A stretch of DNA of 64,000 bases, taken from contig CBDCTY010000002.1 of the NCBI GenBank assembly GCA_965222445.1, positions 2,666,001 through 2,730,000 on the forward strand, in the 5' to 3' direction. Both the position numbers and the translations under genes were made by a program. The notes under the pieces are model-generated. The model was given only the letters and a program-made list of their open reading frames with translations. It was not told where the DNA came from and did no database searches. The DNA comes from GCA-958296115 sp965222445 (lineage in GTDB: Bacteria; Chloroflexota; Dehalococcoidia; Lucifugimonadales; CAJWER01). This document shows, piece by piece, positions 16,734-25,612 of this stretch. Position 1 is the first letter of the stretch. Each line of letters begins with the position of its first letter.

Positions 16734-17522
16734 TTGGGGGCTCCCGACCTGGACGTGGCCTATCACGGCTTTATGTCCGCACCGCAGTGGGGCCTGGCCG
16801 GAGGGTCCGAAGGCGCGGCGGAAGCGGCTGCGGGGCCAGGCAACGGGGAAGAGCCGGAACTGTTCCAATTGGGGCCGTTGTACAACGAGCAGGTTGAAGG
16901 GACGGCGAACAGCGAGGGCAGTGGTGGAACGGTGTATGAGAGACCACAAACTGAGGGCGTCACGCCTGAGACGGAGGCGCGAGGGGAATCAACGGCAGAT
17001 CCCCCGAGTTCGCCGCTGGACTATCGGAAGTACCGGCCTCTGGGGCAGGTGGAGGAGCCGAAGGGCGGACGGGGGTGCGGTGGGTGCTTGATGTGGGTGG
17101 TCCGGCTGCTGGGGATAGGGGCGCTGGTCGTGGCGGTCGTCGTGGCGGGCGTGGTCGGCCTCAACCTGGTCTCACCGGCTGTCGACCCATGTCCGGCGGA
17201 CTCTCCGACTATCCCGCCGCCCGGGCAGCTACTTGTGTTGCTTGACGTGTTCCTGGATGAGTGCGTGAGCGTTGCCGGAGAGGTGGTGTCGCGAGACATC
17301 GGCGAGCTGGTGGTGGAGATGGACCGGGGAGAATACGTGCAGTGGGTGAGGGTCCGTGGACCGGCGGATGTCTTCGAGCAGGTTTCCGTGGGCGGACGGG
17401 TCCGAGTAGCCGGACGGGTCGGGGAGCATGAGGACGGGGGATACGTGGTCCGTTACGGAGTGGACCGCGGGTGGTGGGACAATCTCCGGGAGAACCTTCC
17501 GGGGGACGTTCTCACGCCCTAG
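16734..17522 (+). CDS. Continuation of the DUF2207-like gene, single-pass membrane protein with soluble tail
   Basis: Same frame as the preceding gene with no stop between 16674 and 17520, so this is its likely former C-terminal part. If translated alone, it would start at a TTG (16734) without a strong ribosome-binding site. A disordered acidic region (residues 1-110) comes first. Then come a Cys/Gly turn (GRGCGGCLMW), one transmembrane helix (about 118-148), and a small beta-rich domain of ~100 residues (VSVAGEVVSRDIGELVVEM, then VSVGGRVRVAGRV) that resembles an OB-like fold. No enzymatic motif is visible. Confidence 0.5.
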   Translation: MGAPDLDVAYHGFMSAPQWGLAGGSEGAAEAAAGPGNGEEPELFQLGPLYNEQVEGTANSEGSGGTVYERPQTEGVTPETEARGESTADPPSSPLDYRKYRPLGQVEEPKGGRGCGGCLMWVVRLLGIGALVVAVVVAGVVGLNLVSPAVDPCPADSPTIPPPGQLLVLLDVFLDECVSVAGEVVSRDIGELVVEMDRGEYVQWVRVRGPADVFEQVSVGGRVRVAGRVGEHEDGGYVVRYGVDRGWWDNLRENLPGDVLTP

Positions 17523-17545
17523 AGCCGCACAACCGCCCTAATCCC

Positions 17546-17748
17546 TCACCGCCTGACGACGCCCTGGGGGTCCCGCCTCGACGCATTGCGGTTGAGGGCC
17601 TGGTCTAGGATGCCGAAGGCCCGGTCGACCCCTAGGCGCTCCACCCTAGGGGGCGGCTCCTCCTCCTGCTTGAGGAGGGCGTGAGCGATGAGGTCGGCCC
17701 ATCAGAGAGAGTGAAGCACTCCTCGAGACGCTCTGTCAGTTTCGCCAC
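17546..17748 (-). pseudogene. Possible small broken gene (about 67 codons)
   Basis: On the minus strand, GTG 17748 reads VAKLTERLEECFTLS. After a shift near 17705 it continues as WADLIAHALLKQEEEPPPRV, and later VDRAFGILDQALNRNASRR, to a TGA at 17546-17548. The helical, charged sequence looks protein-like over its whole length but changes frame once. I recognise no family. Confidence 0.3.
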
Positions 17749-17812
17749 GGTGGACTCCTGAGAGTACAATCGCAGCCGTCACTTTCTGAAGTTGGAGTTG
17801 ATGAGGGAAGCA

Positions 17813-18622
17813 ATGGCAAAGAAGAAGGTACTGGTAACCGGAGGCGCAGGCCGCATAGGCGGAATAGTTCGTCGGTTCCTGGGCTCGAAGTATGAGCTTA
17901 GCGCGCTGGACAGGGTGGCGGTAGAGGGCGTCCCTTCGCGGGTCGCCGATCTCGCCGACCTGGATGCCATCAGGCCAGCCTTCGAAGGACAGGACGCCGT
18001 GGTTCACCTTGGGGCCGAACCGAGCGGCGGCGCTCCCTGGGAGTCAGTTCTGCCCAGCAACATCGTGGGCACGTACAACGTCATGGAGGCGTGCCGCGAG
18101 GCGGGAGTCAGGCGCGTAGTGTTTGCCAGCACCAACCACGTGGTCGGGTACTACCCGGAAAGGGACGATCCCTACCGGGCCGTTTTCGAAGGCAGGCTCG
18201 ACGATGCGCAGAGACCATTCCCGCTGCTCACTGCGGAGCAGATACGTCCCGATTGCCTCTACGGCGTCAGCAAGGCCTTTGGCGAGGCGCTGGGAAGCCT
18301 TTATTGGGACAAGTGCGGGATATCGTTCATCGCCCTTCGCATCGGAGGAGTGAACACGGGCAAGGGGTGGTACCGCAAGTCGTATCCGGGTCTCGCTATG
18401 TGGCTGAGCCACAGGGACGCCGCCCATCTGATCGAACGTAGCATCGACGCCCCACACTCTGTCGGGTTCCTGGTCGTGTATGGCATATCGAACAACACCC
18501 TGCGTATCCACGAGATCGAGACCGGCGCGCGGGTATTGGGCTACACACCCCAGGACGACGCGGGCGATACCCTGGATCCCGGGGCCGACATAGGCGGCTA
18601 CTACGGCCGCACTCATACATAG
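17813..18622 (+). CDS. NAD-dependent epimerase/dehydratase (extended SDR)
   Basis: About 269 residues from ATG 17813 (GAGGG upstream; ATG 17801 is an alternative). The Rossmann motif TGGAGRIGG lies at the start, followed by DLADLDAIRPAFEGQDAVVH, the Ser of VVFASTNHVVG, and the catalytic YGVSK, here LYGVSKAFGEALG. This is an extended short-chain dehydrogenase acting on a nucleotide or free sugar. The size and the STNHVVGYY region fit the uronate-dehydrogenase-like group, but the substrate is uncertain. It is likely a separate transcription unit from the SOS operon that follows. Confidence 0.88.
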   Translation: MAKKKVLVTGGAGRIGGIVRRFLGSKYELSALDRVAVEGVPSRVADLADLDAIRPAFEGQDAVVHLGAEPSGGAPWESVLPSNIVGTYNVMEACREAGVRRVVFASTNHVVGYYPERDDPYRAVFEGRLDDAQRPFPLLTAEQIRPDCLYGVSKAFGEALGSLYWDKCGISFIALRIGGVNTGKGWYRKSYPGLAMWLSHRDAAHLIERSIDAPHSVGFLVVYGISNNTLRIHEIETGARVLGYTPQDDAGDTLDPGADIGGYYGRTHT

Positions 18623-18709
18623 CACCCTACACCGGACCCGTCCGGGTTTCATGGTGATGGCTACGACGGGATGGTGGGCTCGGCCTGCCTCACGTTCACG
18701 TGGGAGAGG

Positions 18710-18739
18710 TTGACACGCAGAACGTTCGTTCTGTATCAT
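18710..18739 (+). promoter_or_regulatory. SOS-controlled promoter: LexA box filling the -35/-10 spacer
   Basis: TTGACA (18710-18715) and TATCAT (18734-18739) are separated by 18 bases. The palindrome CAGAACGTTCGTTCTG (18718-18733) lies inside that spacer. It fits GAAC-N4-GTTC, the LexA operator of Gram-positive bacteria and relatives, with two extra paired bases on each side. LexA bound here would block RNA polymerase. The site is 40 bp before the imuB-like ATG at 18779. Confidence 0.8.
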
Positions 18740-18778
18740 CTGCTGTCCTGATACTCCACGAAATGAACCGGGAGGCTT

Positions 18779-20230
18779 ATGAGGGTCGCCTGTGTGATCG
18801 TCACTCACCTGAGCGCAAAGGTGGAGATGTGCCGACATCCTCACCTGAAGGACAGCCCCGTCCTGATCGTCGACCGGGACCCCTCCAGGGCGAGGCCTGT
18901 GGTCGTCGACCGCTTTCGGTCTGCCTCGGGAGTGATGGCAGGGATGACTCTGGAGCAGGCCGTGTCCCGCCACGCGAACGCCGTCGTACTGGACGCCGAT
19001 CAGCCTCACTACCGACGAGTGTTCGGCCAGGTGCTCGCGTCCCTACAGGGGATCAGCGACCGCGTTGAGGAGGGCGAGCTTGGCACGGCCTACGTGCGAT
19101 TGGACGGCCTCGAAGGACTGTTCCGGGGTGAGGCCGGAGCCGTCTCCGCCCTGCTGAACGCGGTCCCCACCTATCTGATCCCCCGCATCGGGGTTGCAGA
19201 GGCGAAGTTCCCCGCGTTCGTCGCGGCCCGGACGTGCGGGGCACACGGAGCGTTCAGGATACCGGACGACGTGAGAGGCTTCCTCGCACCCCACACCATC
19301 GACCTGCTTCCCGTCTCCGTAGATGTGAAGAGCGAGATGCACCGTTTCGGCCTGCACACGATGGGAGCCGTCGCCTCCATGAGCGGCCATATGCTCGCGG
19401 ACCGGTTCGGGCCTGAGGGGGGGCGTGCCTGGGAGCTCTGCAATGGGAGCGACGACAGCCCCGTCATCCCCCTGGCGTTCGAGGAGTCGGTGGTCGAGCA
19501 CGCCTCGCTGCCGTTCCACTCTTCATCCATAGAGGCCCTGTTCGTGGCGGTCGACGCTCTCCTCAGGAGGGCCTATGCCCGGCCGGACATGAGAGGCCGG
19601 TACGCCGGGTCGGCGGAGCTCCTCTGTGCGGCGTCCGGCTGGCCGTCCTGGGAGAAGAGCATCAGGTTCAAGCAGCCAGTCGGCTCGTGGGAGAAGGCCT
19701 CCCCAGTCGTCCGAAGCAGGTTGGAAGCTGACCGTCCCCGCACACCCGTCGAGGACGTGACACTCACCCTGTCCGGCTTCACCGGTGAGTCCGGGACACA
19801 GATGGGCCTGTTGAAGGACATGCGGGACGACAGGCGCAGGCGCCTCGTGGAGGCGGACAGGAAGTTGCAGGCCCTGATGGGCGGCGGCCACGCGCTTCAC
19901 AGGATCGCCGAGGTCGCGCCATGGCACCCCGCGCCTGAGATGCGCGTCCTGCAGGTGCCCATCGACCCGTCGGGACGTGACGACATCAGGCCACTCCACA
20001 CGCCGAAGCCGGTGGAGGTGCGGGAGGGGATGGAGGGCGAGCCGGTGTCAGTGCATGTGGACAGGCGTTGGCAGCGGGTGTCCCGCATAGACGACCGGTG
20101 GACGTTCGACCTGTGGTGGCTTCCGGATCCCGTGACCCGCGCCTACTACCGGATCGACCCCGGCGACGGCAGGCGAATCACGCTGTTTCACGACCGGAGG
20201 GGTGACCGCTGGTACCGGCAGAGCGCCTGA
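18779..20230 (+). CDS. imuB: ImuB-like Y-family polymerase homologue (probably catalytically inactive)
   Basis: 483 residues with the Y-family order of palm, fingers, helix-hairpin-helix and little finger. Recognisable parts are VDRDPSRARPVVVDR, SGVMAGMTLEQA, AYVRLDGLEGLFRGE, IGVAEAKFPAFVAA and MGAVASMSGHMLADRFG. The first catalytic Asp motif (DxDxFF) is replaced by IVTHLSAKVE, and the SIDE-type motif by VRLDGLEGL. This is the ImuB pattern, a scaffold that recruits DnaE2 to the sliding clamp rather than a polymerase. GGGAGGCTT precedes ATG. It overlaps dnaE2 by four bases and stands behind a LexA box. No imuA is adjacent; upstream is an SDR gene. Confidence 0.82.
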   Translation: MRVACVIVTHLSAKVEMCRHPHLKDSPVLIVDRDPSRARPVVVDRFRSASGVMAGMTLEQAVSRHANAVVLDADQPHYRRVFGQVLASLQGISDRVEEGELGTAYVRLDGLEGLFRGEAGAVSALLNAVPTYLIPRIGVAEAKFPAFVAARTCGAHGAFRIPDDVRGFLAPHTIDLLPVSVDVKSEMHRFGLHTMGAVASMSGHMLADRFGPEGGRAWELCNGSDDSPVIPLAFEESVVEHASLPFHSSSIEALFVAVDALLRRAYARPDMRGRYAGSAELLCAASGWPSWEKSIRFKQPVGSWEKASPVVRSRLEADRPRTPVEDVTLTLSGFTGESGTQMGLLKDMRDDRRRRLVEADRKLQALMGGGHALHRIAEVAPWHPAPEMRVLQVPIDPSGRDDIRPLHTPKPVEVREGMEGEPVSVHVDRRWQRVSRIDDRWTFDLWWLPDPVTRAYYRIDPGDGRRITLFHDRRGDRWYRQSA

Positions 20231-23200
20231 TTGCAGATGGCTACGTCGAGCTTCACGCCAAGAGCTTCTACTCCTTCGGGGTGGGGGCGTCCCACATACA
20301 CGAGCTTCTTGCGAAGGCGAAGGATTACGGCTACCCGGCGCTGGCCCTGACCGACACGAATTTGTGCGGCGCCCTGGAGTTCGCGAGGCTCGCCAACAGC
20401 CTGGACATCCGACCCATCACGGGCGGCGAGTTGACCCTGACCGACGGCTCGAGGCTCACGCTGCTCGCCCGTACCCGGCAGGGATATGCCAACATATCCC
20501 GTCTCTTCACCATCGCCAATGCCGCCGACCGCAGAGAGCCGAGGCTCGATCCCGCGCACCTGTCCCACCACTCCGAGGGTATCGTCCTTCTGACCGGAGG
20601 GCGCGACGGACAACTTTCTCAACTGGCGCTTGGCGGCCACTCCGGAGAAGCCCGCGAGCTGCTGAAGCGGTACATGGACTGGTACGGTCCAGGCTCGGTG
20701 TACGTAGAGCTCCAACAGAACCTCCTGCACGGGGACACAGACCGCAACAGGAGGCTGGTCAGGACCGCGGTGGAAGCTGGCGTCCCGGTGGTCGCCACAA
20801 ACGACGTTCACTACCACTCCCCGGAACGGTCCCGCCTCCAGGACGCACTCGTCGCCGCAAGGCTCAACACCACCATAGACCAGGCGCTGCCGCACCTCCG
20901 TCCCAACCACCACCTCCACCTGAAGTCCCGTGACGATATGGAGCGGCTCTTCGCTGAGTGGCCGGAAGCAGTCTCCAACACCCTCCGTGTTGCAGAGCGG
21001 TGCGCCTTCGATCTCAGCACGGATCTCGGTTACACTCTGCCGGACCCCGCCGTGCCGGACGGCTACACGCCGGAGAGCTACCTGCGGCGCCTCTGCTACG
21101 AGGCAGCCGCGCGGCGCTACGGTGGATCGGTGCCGCAGCGGGTGGAGGAGCGTCTTGGGGAGGAGTTTCGACTGATCGACCATCTCAACCTGGCGGGCTT
21201 CCTGCTGCTCTACAGGGAAATAGTCCTCGTCGCACAGCGGATCATGGAGGAGCGCGGTATGGTCGGCCCTGAGACGCCGATGGAGGAGAGGCCGCCCGGG
21301 AGGGGGCGCGGCTCTTCCGTGGCGCTGCTGGTCGGGTACCTCATCGGAATCAGCCACGTCGACCCCCTGAAGTGGGACCTCACCCTGGAGCGGTTCATCT
21401 CCGAGGAGATGACGACGCTGCCGGACATCGACCTCGATTTTCCCAGGGGACTGAGGGACGAGCTGATCGAGCGTGTGCACCACCACTTCGGGCCCGAGTA
21501 CGCCGTCCTGACTGGGGCCATAACCACCTACAAGGTGAAGGGCATCATCCAGGCCCTGGGCAAGGCCCTGGGCCTTTCGCAGGAACACCTGTCCCTGCTC
21601 TCGAAGCAGCTGCATTCACACGATGCCGCGGACCTCAGGGACGAGATGGCGCAGCTCCCGGACTTCAGAGACAGGGTGGATGCACCGGGATGGCGTGACC
21701 TGCTCTATCTGGCCCCGCAGCTGATGGATGCCCCTAAGGGGCTGAGCCAGCACGTCGGAGGCATGGTGCTCAGCAGCTCGCCCATCCCGGAGATGGTGCC
21801 CATGAGGGCCGGGGCCATCGACGGACGCTACATCATGGACTGGAACAAGGACAGCGTGGCCGACGCCGGGTTCGCCAAGATCGATATTTTGTCCCTGCCT
21901 GTATTGGACCAGATCGAGGAGGCCCTCGACCTAGTGGAGGAGCGGGAAGGGAGGCGTCTCGATATAAGCAGGATCGACCCGGAGGACGCAGGGGTCTACG
22001 ACATGATAAACGCAGGCCTCTCCAAGGGGGTCTTCCTGCTCCAGTCCCCCGCGCAGCTGAAAATGGCCCAGAGGCTGAGGTCGCGCAACCTCCTCGACCT
22101 CGCCTACCAGGTCGCCCTCATCCGCCCCGGCGTCGGCGTTCAGGGCAGCGCCGTCTCCCAGTTCGTCGAGCGCTACCGGCATGGGGCGGAGTGGGACTAC
22201 GACCATCCGCTGGAGAGGCGCGCCCTCGAGCGAGGCTACGGGGTCATCGTGTGGCAGGAGCAGGTCGTGCAGCTCATCGAGGACGTGGCCGGCATGACCG
22301 CGGCGGAGGCCGACGAGGTGCGCCGCGCATTCGCCAGGCCCAACAATAAGCACCTCATCGCCATGCACTGGCAGAGGTTCCTGGAGGGCGCGCGGCGGAA
22401 CGGCGTCCCGGAGGAGACCGCCGATAAGATATTCTCCAAGATCAACGGCCACTATATGTTCCCCGAGTCCCACTCTCACGCCTTCGCCGTCACCGCGTAC
22501 CAGGCCGCGTGGCTCAAGCGCTACCACCCGCTGGAGTTCTTCGTCGCGCTGATGAACAACCAGCCGATGGGGTTCTACCCGATGGAGACCCTGAAGCAGG
22601 ACGCCCGACGCATCGGCGTGCCCTTTCTGAACCCTTGCGTGAATAGGAGCCGGGCGGTGTGCGCTCCCGAGAGTGAGTCGGTACGGCTTGGCCTTCAGCT
22701 CATCAAGGACGTTGGAGCGGAGTCGGCGAGGCTCATCGTGGGGGAGAGGGAGCGGCACGGCCCCTACGTCACCGCGGGAGACCTGGTGCGGCGTACGGGG
22801 ATGAAGCCGCAGGCCGTGCTGTCGCTGACGATGGCCGGGGCGTTCGACGGCATCACGCCGAACCGCAGGGAGGCCCTGTGGGAGGCGGGGCTGCACCACC
22901 GGCCTGCAAGGAACGGCCAGGTCGCGATGCCCATATCAACGGAGGACAGTGTGCCACGGCTCCCCGACTTCACGGAGCGCGAGAAGATGATGGGCGAGTA
23001 CCGGGTGATGGGGCTCTATCCCAGGGGCCATCTCATGGAGTTCGTCAGGCCCGGCCTGGGTCCCAACGTGCTCCCCACGGTCGACGTGGAGAGGCGCGGC
23101 GACGACGAATGGGTCACGGTCGCCGGCTGGCCTGTGGCGAGGCAGCACCCGCGCGGACGGAACGGCACGGTGTTCGTGACCATCGAGGACGAGACGGGCG

Positions 23201-23379
23201 ACGTGCAGGTCATCGTCTGGCGCGACCTGTTCGCCAGGCGCCGCAGGGAGCTCGGGAGCCAGGTGGTTGAGGTCACTGGGCGCGTATCGAGGTGGGACGG
23301 GACGACGAACGTGATCGCGACGGACCTGCGCGCGGTCCGATCGGGCGTTGCCATGCCGGCCTCCCACGACTGGCACTGA
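20227..23379 (+). CDS. dnaE2: Error-prone DNA polymerase III alpha subunit DnaE2
   Basis: About 1,050 residues. The PHP domain begins YVELHAKSFYSFGVGASHIH, the polymerase palm shows the catalytic PDIDLDFP (residues 399-406), and an OB fold near the end reads VTVAGWPVARQH and VFVTIEDETGDVQVIVWRDL. It makes error-prone synthesis across lesions during the SOS response, with ImuB. The usual start call, GTG 20281, would cut off the ELHAKS part of the PHP motif. In frame upstream there is only CTG 20227 or ATT 20230 before a stop at 20203. CTG overlaps the imuB stop as CTGA, the counterpart of the usual ATGA. Confidence 0.9.
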   Translation: MIADGYVELHAKSFYSFGVGASHIHELLAKAKDYGYPALALTDTNLCGALEFARLANSLDIRPITGGELTLTDGSRLTLLARTRQGYANISRLFTIANAADRREPRLDPAHLSHHSEGIVLLTGGRDGQLSQLALGGHSGEARELLKRYMDWYGPGSVYVELQQNLLHGDTDRNRRLVRTAVEAGVPVVATNDVHYHSPERSRLQDALVAARLNTTIDQALPHLRPNHHLHLKSRDDMERLFAEWPEAVSNTLRVAERCAFDLSTDLGYTLPDPAVPDGYTPESYLRRLCYEAAARRYGGSVPQRVEERLGEEFRLIDHLNLAGFLLLYREIVLVAQRIMEERGMVGPETPMEERPPGRGRGSSVALLVGYLIGISHVDPLKWDLTLERFISEEMTTLPDIDLDFPRGLRDELIERVHHHFGPEYAVLTGAITTYKVKGIIQALGKALGLSQEHLSLLSKQLHSHDAADLRDEMAQLPDFRDRVDAPGWRDLLYLAPQLMDAPKGLSQHVGGMVLSSSPIPEMVPMRAGAIDGRYIMDWNKDSVADAGFAKIDILSLPVLDQIEEALDLVEEREGRRLDISRIDPEDAGVYDMINAGLSKGVFLLQSPAQLKMAQRLRSRNLLDLAYQVALIRPGVGVQGSAVSQFVERYRHGAEWDYDHPLERRALERGYGVIVWQEQVVQLIEDVAGMTAAEADEVRRAFARPNNKHLIAMHWQRFLEGARRNGVPEETADKIFSKINGHYMFPESHSHAFAVTAYQAAWLKRYHPLEFFVALMNNQPMGFYPMETLKQDARRIGVPFLNPCVNRSRAVCAPESESVRLGLQLIKDVGAESARLIVGERERHGPYVTAGDLVRRTGMKPQAVLSLTMAGAFDGITPNRREALWEAGLHHRPARNGQVAMPISTEDSVPRLPDFTEREKMMGEYRVMGLYPRGHLMEFVRPGLGPNVLPTVDVERRGDDEWVTVAGWPVARQHPRGRNGTVFVTIEDETGDVQVIVWRDLFARRRRELGSQVVEVTGRVSRWDGTTNVIATDLRAVRSGVAMPASHDWH

Positions 23380-23563
23380 CGTATGCCGCGTCGGCGGCAT
23401 GGTCGGGCACGGATGGATCGGTGGCGGTTGAAGACGTAAAGCTCCACCGTCGAGGTCTTCAGCAGATAGGAAGGGGGCGAGTGTCAGACCCTTCGCCATC
23501 ATGGTCCTATGCTATAGTTGACACATAGCCAATAATCGGTGGCCGTTCCGGGAGACCTACGTC

Positions 23564-24085
23564 ATGCTAAACGCCCAGTTGGAGAGAGCCCTCAACGAAC
23601 AGTTGAACAGCGAGCTGTTCTCGGCCCATCTCTATCTGTCGATGGCCGCCTATTTCGAGTCGGAGACCCTGCCGGGGTTCGCGCACTGGATGAAAATCCA
23701 GCACCAAGAGGAGACCTCCCACGCGCTGCGCCTGTTCGACTACATCAACGACCGGAACGGCCGCGCGGTGGTGAATTCGATTGCCCAGCCCCCAACCGAG
23801 TTCGAGTCCGTCCAATCCGCCATGGAGATGACGCTCGAACACGAGCGAGCCGTGACCGCCATGATCGAGGACCTCTACCGGGAGGCCCAGGAGCACAAGG
23901 ACTATGCCACCCACGTGCTGCTGGAGTGGTTCATCGAAGAGCAGGTGGAAGAGGAGAAGTCCGCCCTCGAGATCGTCGATCACCTGAAGCGGATTGGCGA
24001 CGACGGCACAGGCCTCCTGATACTCGATTCACGGCTGGCGGACCGCACCGCCGCACAAGCGACCGCCGAACTGCCGGCCTCCTGA
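23564..24085 (+). CDS. ftnA: Bacterial non-haem ferritin
   Basis: 173 residues, the normal length. The four-helix bundle shows the ferroxidase ligands in LNEQLNSELFSAHLYLSMAA (Glu 17, Tyr 24), HQEETSHALRLFDYIN (Glu, His), LEHERAVTAMIEDLYREA (Glu) and EEQVEEEKSALEIV. It stores iron as a ferric mineral core in a cytoplasmic 24-mer. An extended -10-like element (TGCTATAGT, 23510-23518) and a TTGACA at 23518 lie upstream, about 50 bases before the ATG; which of them is used is unclear. It is monocistronic in appearance. Confidence 0.93.
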   Translation: MLNAQLERALNEQLNSELFSAHLYLSMAAYFESETLPGFAHWMKIQHQEETSHALRLFDYINDRNGRAVVNSIAQPPTEFESVQSAMEMTLEHERAVTAMIEDLYREAQEHKDYATHVLLEWFIEEQVEEEKSALEIVDHLKRIGDDGTGLLILDSRLADRTAAQATAELPAS

Positions 24086-24445
24086 CGCGGCTTCAGCACT
24101 CCGGTCGCTCTCCCTCCACGCTGCGCCGAGAATAGGTGCCCATTTGCGAGCGGTCCTGCTGCTCTAATACCAATTCATTTTGAGCGCGCCGTAAAGCCGT
24201 CATTCCCGCGAAGAGCCTGCCCCGTACTCGATACGGGGCGGGAACCCACTCCCTGGCCGCACATATACGGCGGCATCACACCTAATTGGTATAAGTACGG
24301 CCCAGCGTCGAATTCTCACAGCACCAGTCGCCGCTCCTCCATGGTTGCCTCCGGCGCTGCCACACGTCACAATGTGCATCGGCTCCGTATGGACAAGCCC
24401 GCCAGATGGCCTCTCCGTACGGGATGAGCGCCTGGAGGTACCGGA
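24086..24445. other. 360-bp gap holding a MITE-like element
   Basis: No gene is visible. The central part is the 126-bp element at 24167-24292. The last 100 bases before 24446 should hold the promoter of the oxidoreductase gene, but no clear -35/-10 pair stands out. Confidence 0.5.
24167..24292. mobile_element. MITE-like element A with ATACCAATT/AATTGGTAT ends
   Basis: The 9-bp ends (ATACCAATT 24167-24175; AATTGGTAT 24284-24292) are perfect inverse repeats with TA next to the left end. Inside is a hairpin repeat, cattcccgcg...cgcggaa-type, containing the ccccgta/tacgggg palindrome. It has no coding capacity. A second element with the same ends lies at 43296-43616. Confidence 0.6.
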
Positions 24446-25612
24446 ATGGACGATATCCGCGTCGGACTCTTTGGACTGGGGCATCGCGGGGTGCATTGGC
24501 TGCGGCTGTTACAGACCATCCCGGGGTTCCGTATCACTGCCATAGGCGACCTCATCCCGGCGCTCCATGAGCGCGGGCGCGCCCAGCTTCACAACGGCAC
24601 TGGCGTCCCCGCATATGCCGAGTACGAGGACATGCTGGCCGATCCCAACGTCGACGCCATCGCCCTCGTCGTCAGGGCCGAGAGGCAGGGAGCCATGGCC
24701 GCCCAGGCGCTGGAGGCCGGCAAGCACGTCAACTCCGAGGTGCCGGCGGCCCACACCATGGAGGACTGCTGGCGAATCGTCGTCGCGGCGGAGCGCAGCG
24801 GGCTCGTGTACCAGCTCGCCGAGCAGAGCCGGTACGCTGGGATGTTCCAGGCGTGGAAGGGTCTCGTGCACCAGGGCAGCCTGGGCAAGATCACCTATTG
24901 CGAAGGCGAGTACGTCGGCTACAAGGGCGACCACAGGTACTACCAGGACTGGAAAACCGGCGAGCTGCTCACACCATCGGAAGGCCGGCAGCACCCCGAT
25001 GCCAGGCCGACGTGGATGCTCTGTCCGTCCATCCACTACCTGCCCCACGAGCTCAGCCCACTGCTCATGATCCTGGACGACCGCGTAGTTCGCGTCACGG
25101 GGATGGGCACTAGGGTGCCAAGCTACACCCACCCCGAGGTCGAGAAGGCCGACATACAGGTCGCGCTCATGCAGACGGAGAAGGACACCATACTTCGGAT
25201 GATGTGCGGCTACACGATCCCCACTCCGCCCGCACGGGACCACCACCACTACCAGATCATCGGGACGCGGGGACACCTCGAGTCGGGCCGCACGAGCAGG
25301 GACAAGGCCAAGATGTGGCTGGCCGACAGCCATATGCACGACATGGCTGACGTCGACTGGCGGTGGCAGCGGACCGACGCCTCGGACGAGGCGCTAGCCA
25401 GCGGCCACAGGGGAACGGACCTCTACGTCCACACGGCGTTCAGGGAGGCGGTCTGGGGAAACGAGCCTCTCGAGTTCGACGTCTACAGGGCCATCGAGAC
25501 CGCCGCACCTGCAATCCTGGCGGCCGATTCCATCGACCAGGGCTCGATACCGCTCGACGTCCCCGACTTCAGGCCCAACGAGACGCGACCCGCCGGCCAA
25601 ATGCCTGGGTAA
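24446..25612 (+). CDS. Gfo/Idh/MocA-family oxidoreductase, paralogue 1
   Basis: 388 residues. The NAD(P)-binding Rossmann fold begins VGLFGLGHRGVHWLRLL. The following EVPAAHTMEDCWRIVVAAER segment holds the position of the EKP motif in sugar dehydrogenases but with EVP, as in the GH109-like subgroup. The C-terminal alpha/beta domain contains the conserved RDHHHYQIIGTRG and HDMADVDWRWQR. Proteins of this family oxidise or epimerise sugars and cyclitols, or hydrolyse glycosides by an NAD-dependent redox route; the substrate is not determined. CTGGAGG precedes ATG. It is followed by paralogue 2, and two further paralogues sit at 50.8-53.2 kb. Confidence 0.88.
   Translation: MDDIRVGLFGLGHRGVHWLRLLQTIPGFRITAIGDLIPALHERGRAQLHNGTGVPAYAEYEDMLADPNVDAIALVVRAERQGAMAAQALEAGKHVNSEVPAAHTMEDCWRIVVAAERSGLVYQLAEQSRYAGMFQAWKGLVHQGSLGKITYCEGEYVGYKGDHRYYQDWKTGELLTPSEGRQHPDARPTWMLCPSIHYLPHELSPLLMILDDRVVRVTGMGTRVPSYTHPEVEKADIQVALMQTEKDTILRMMCGYTIPTPPARDHHHYQIIGTRGHLESGRTSRDKAKMWLADSHMHDMADVDWRWQRTDASDEALASGHRGTDLYVHTAFREAVWGNEPLEFDVYRAIETAAPAILAADSIDQGSIPLDVPDFRPNETRPAGQMPG

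Noticed and set aside
1203..17522. Amber (TAG) recoding in this genome
   Set aside because: Many genes here end normally at TAG, and the two internal TAG codons replace different residues (Trp and probably Gln), so mutation or sequence error is simpler.
20188..21615. 475-residue minus-strand ORF
   Set aside because: It lies opposite the DnaE2 PHP and palm regions and has no recognisable motif.
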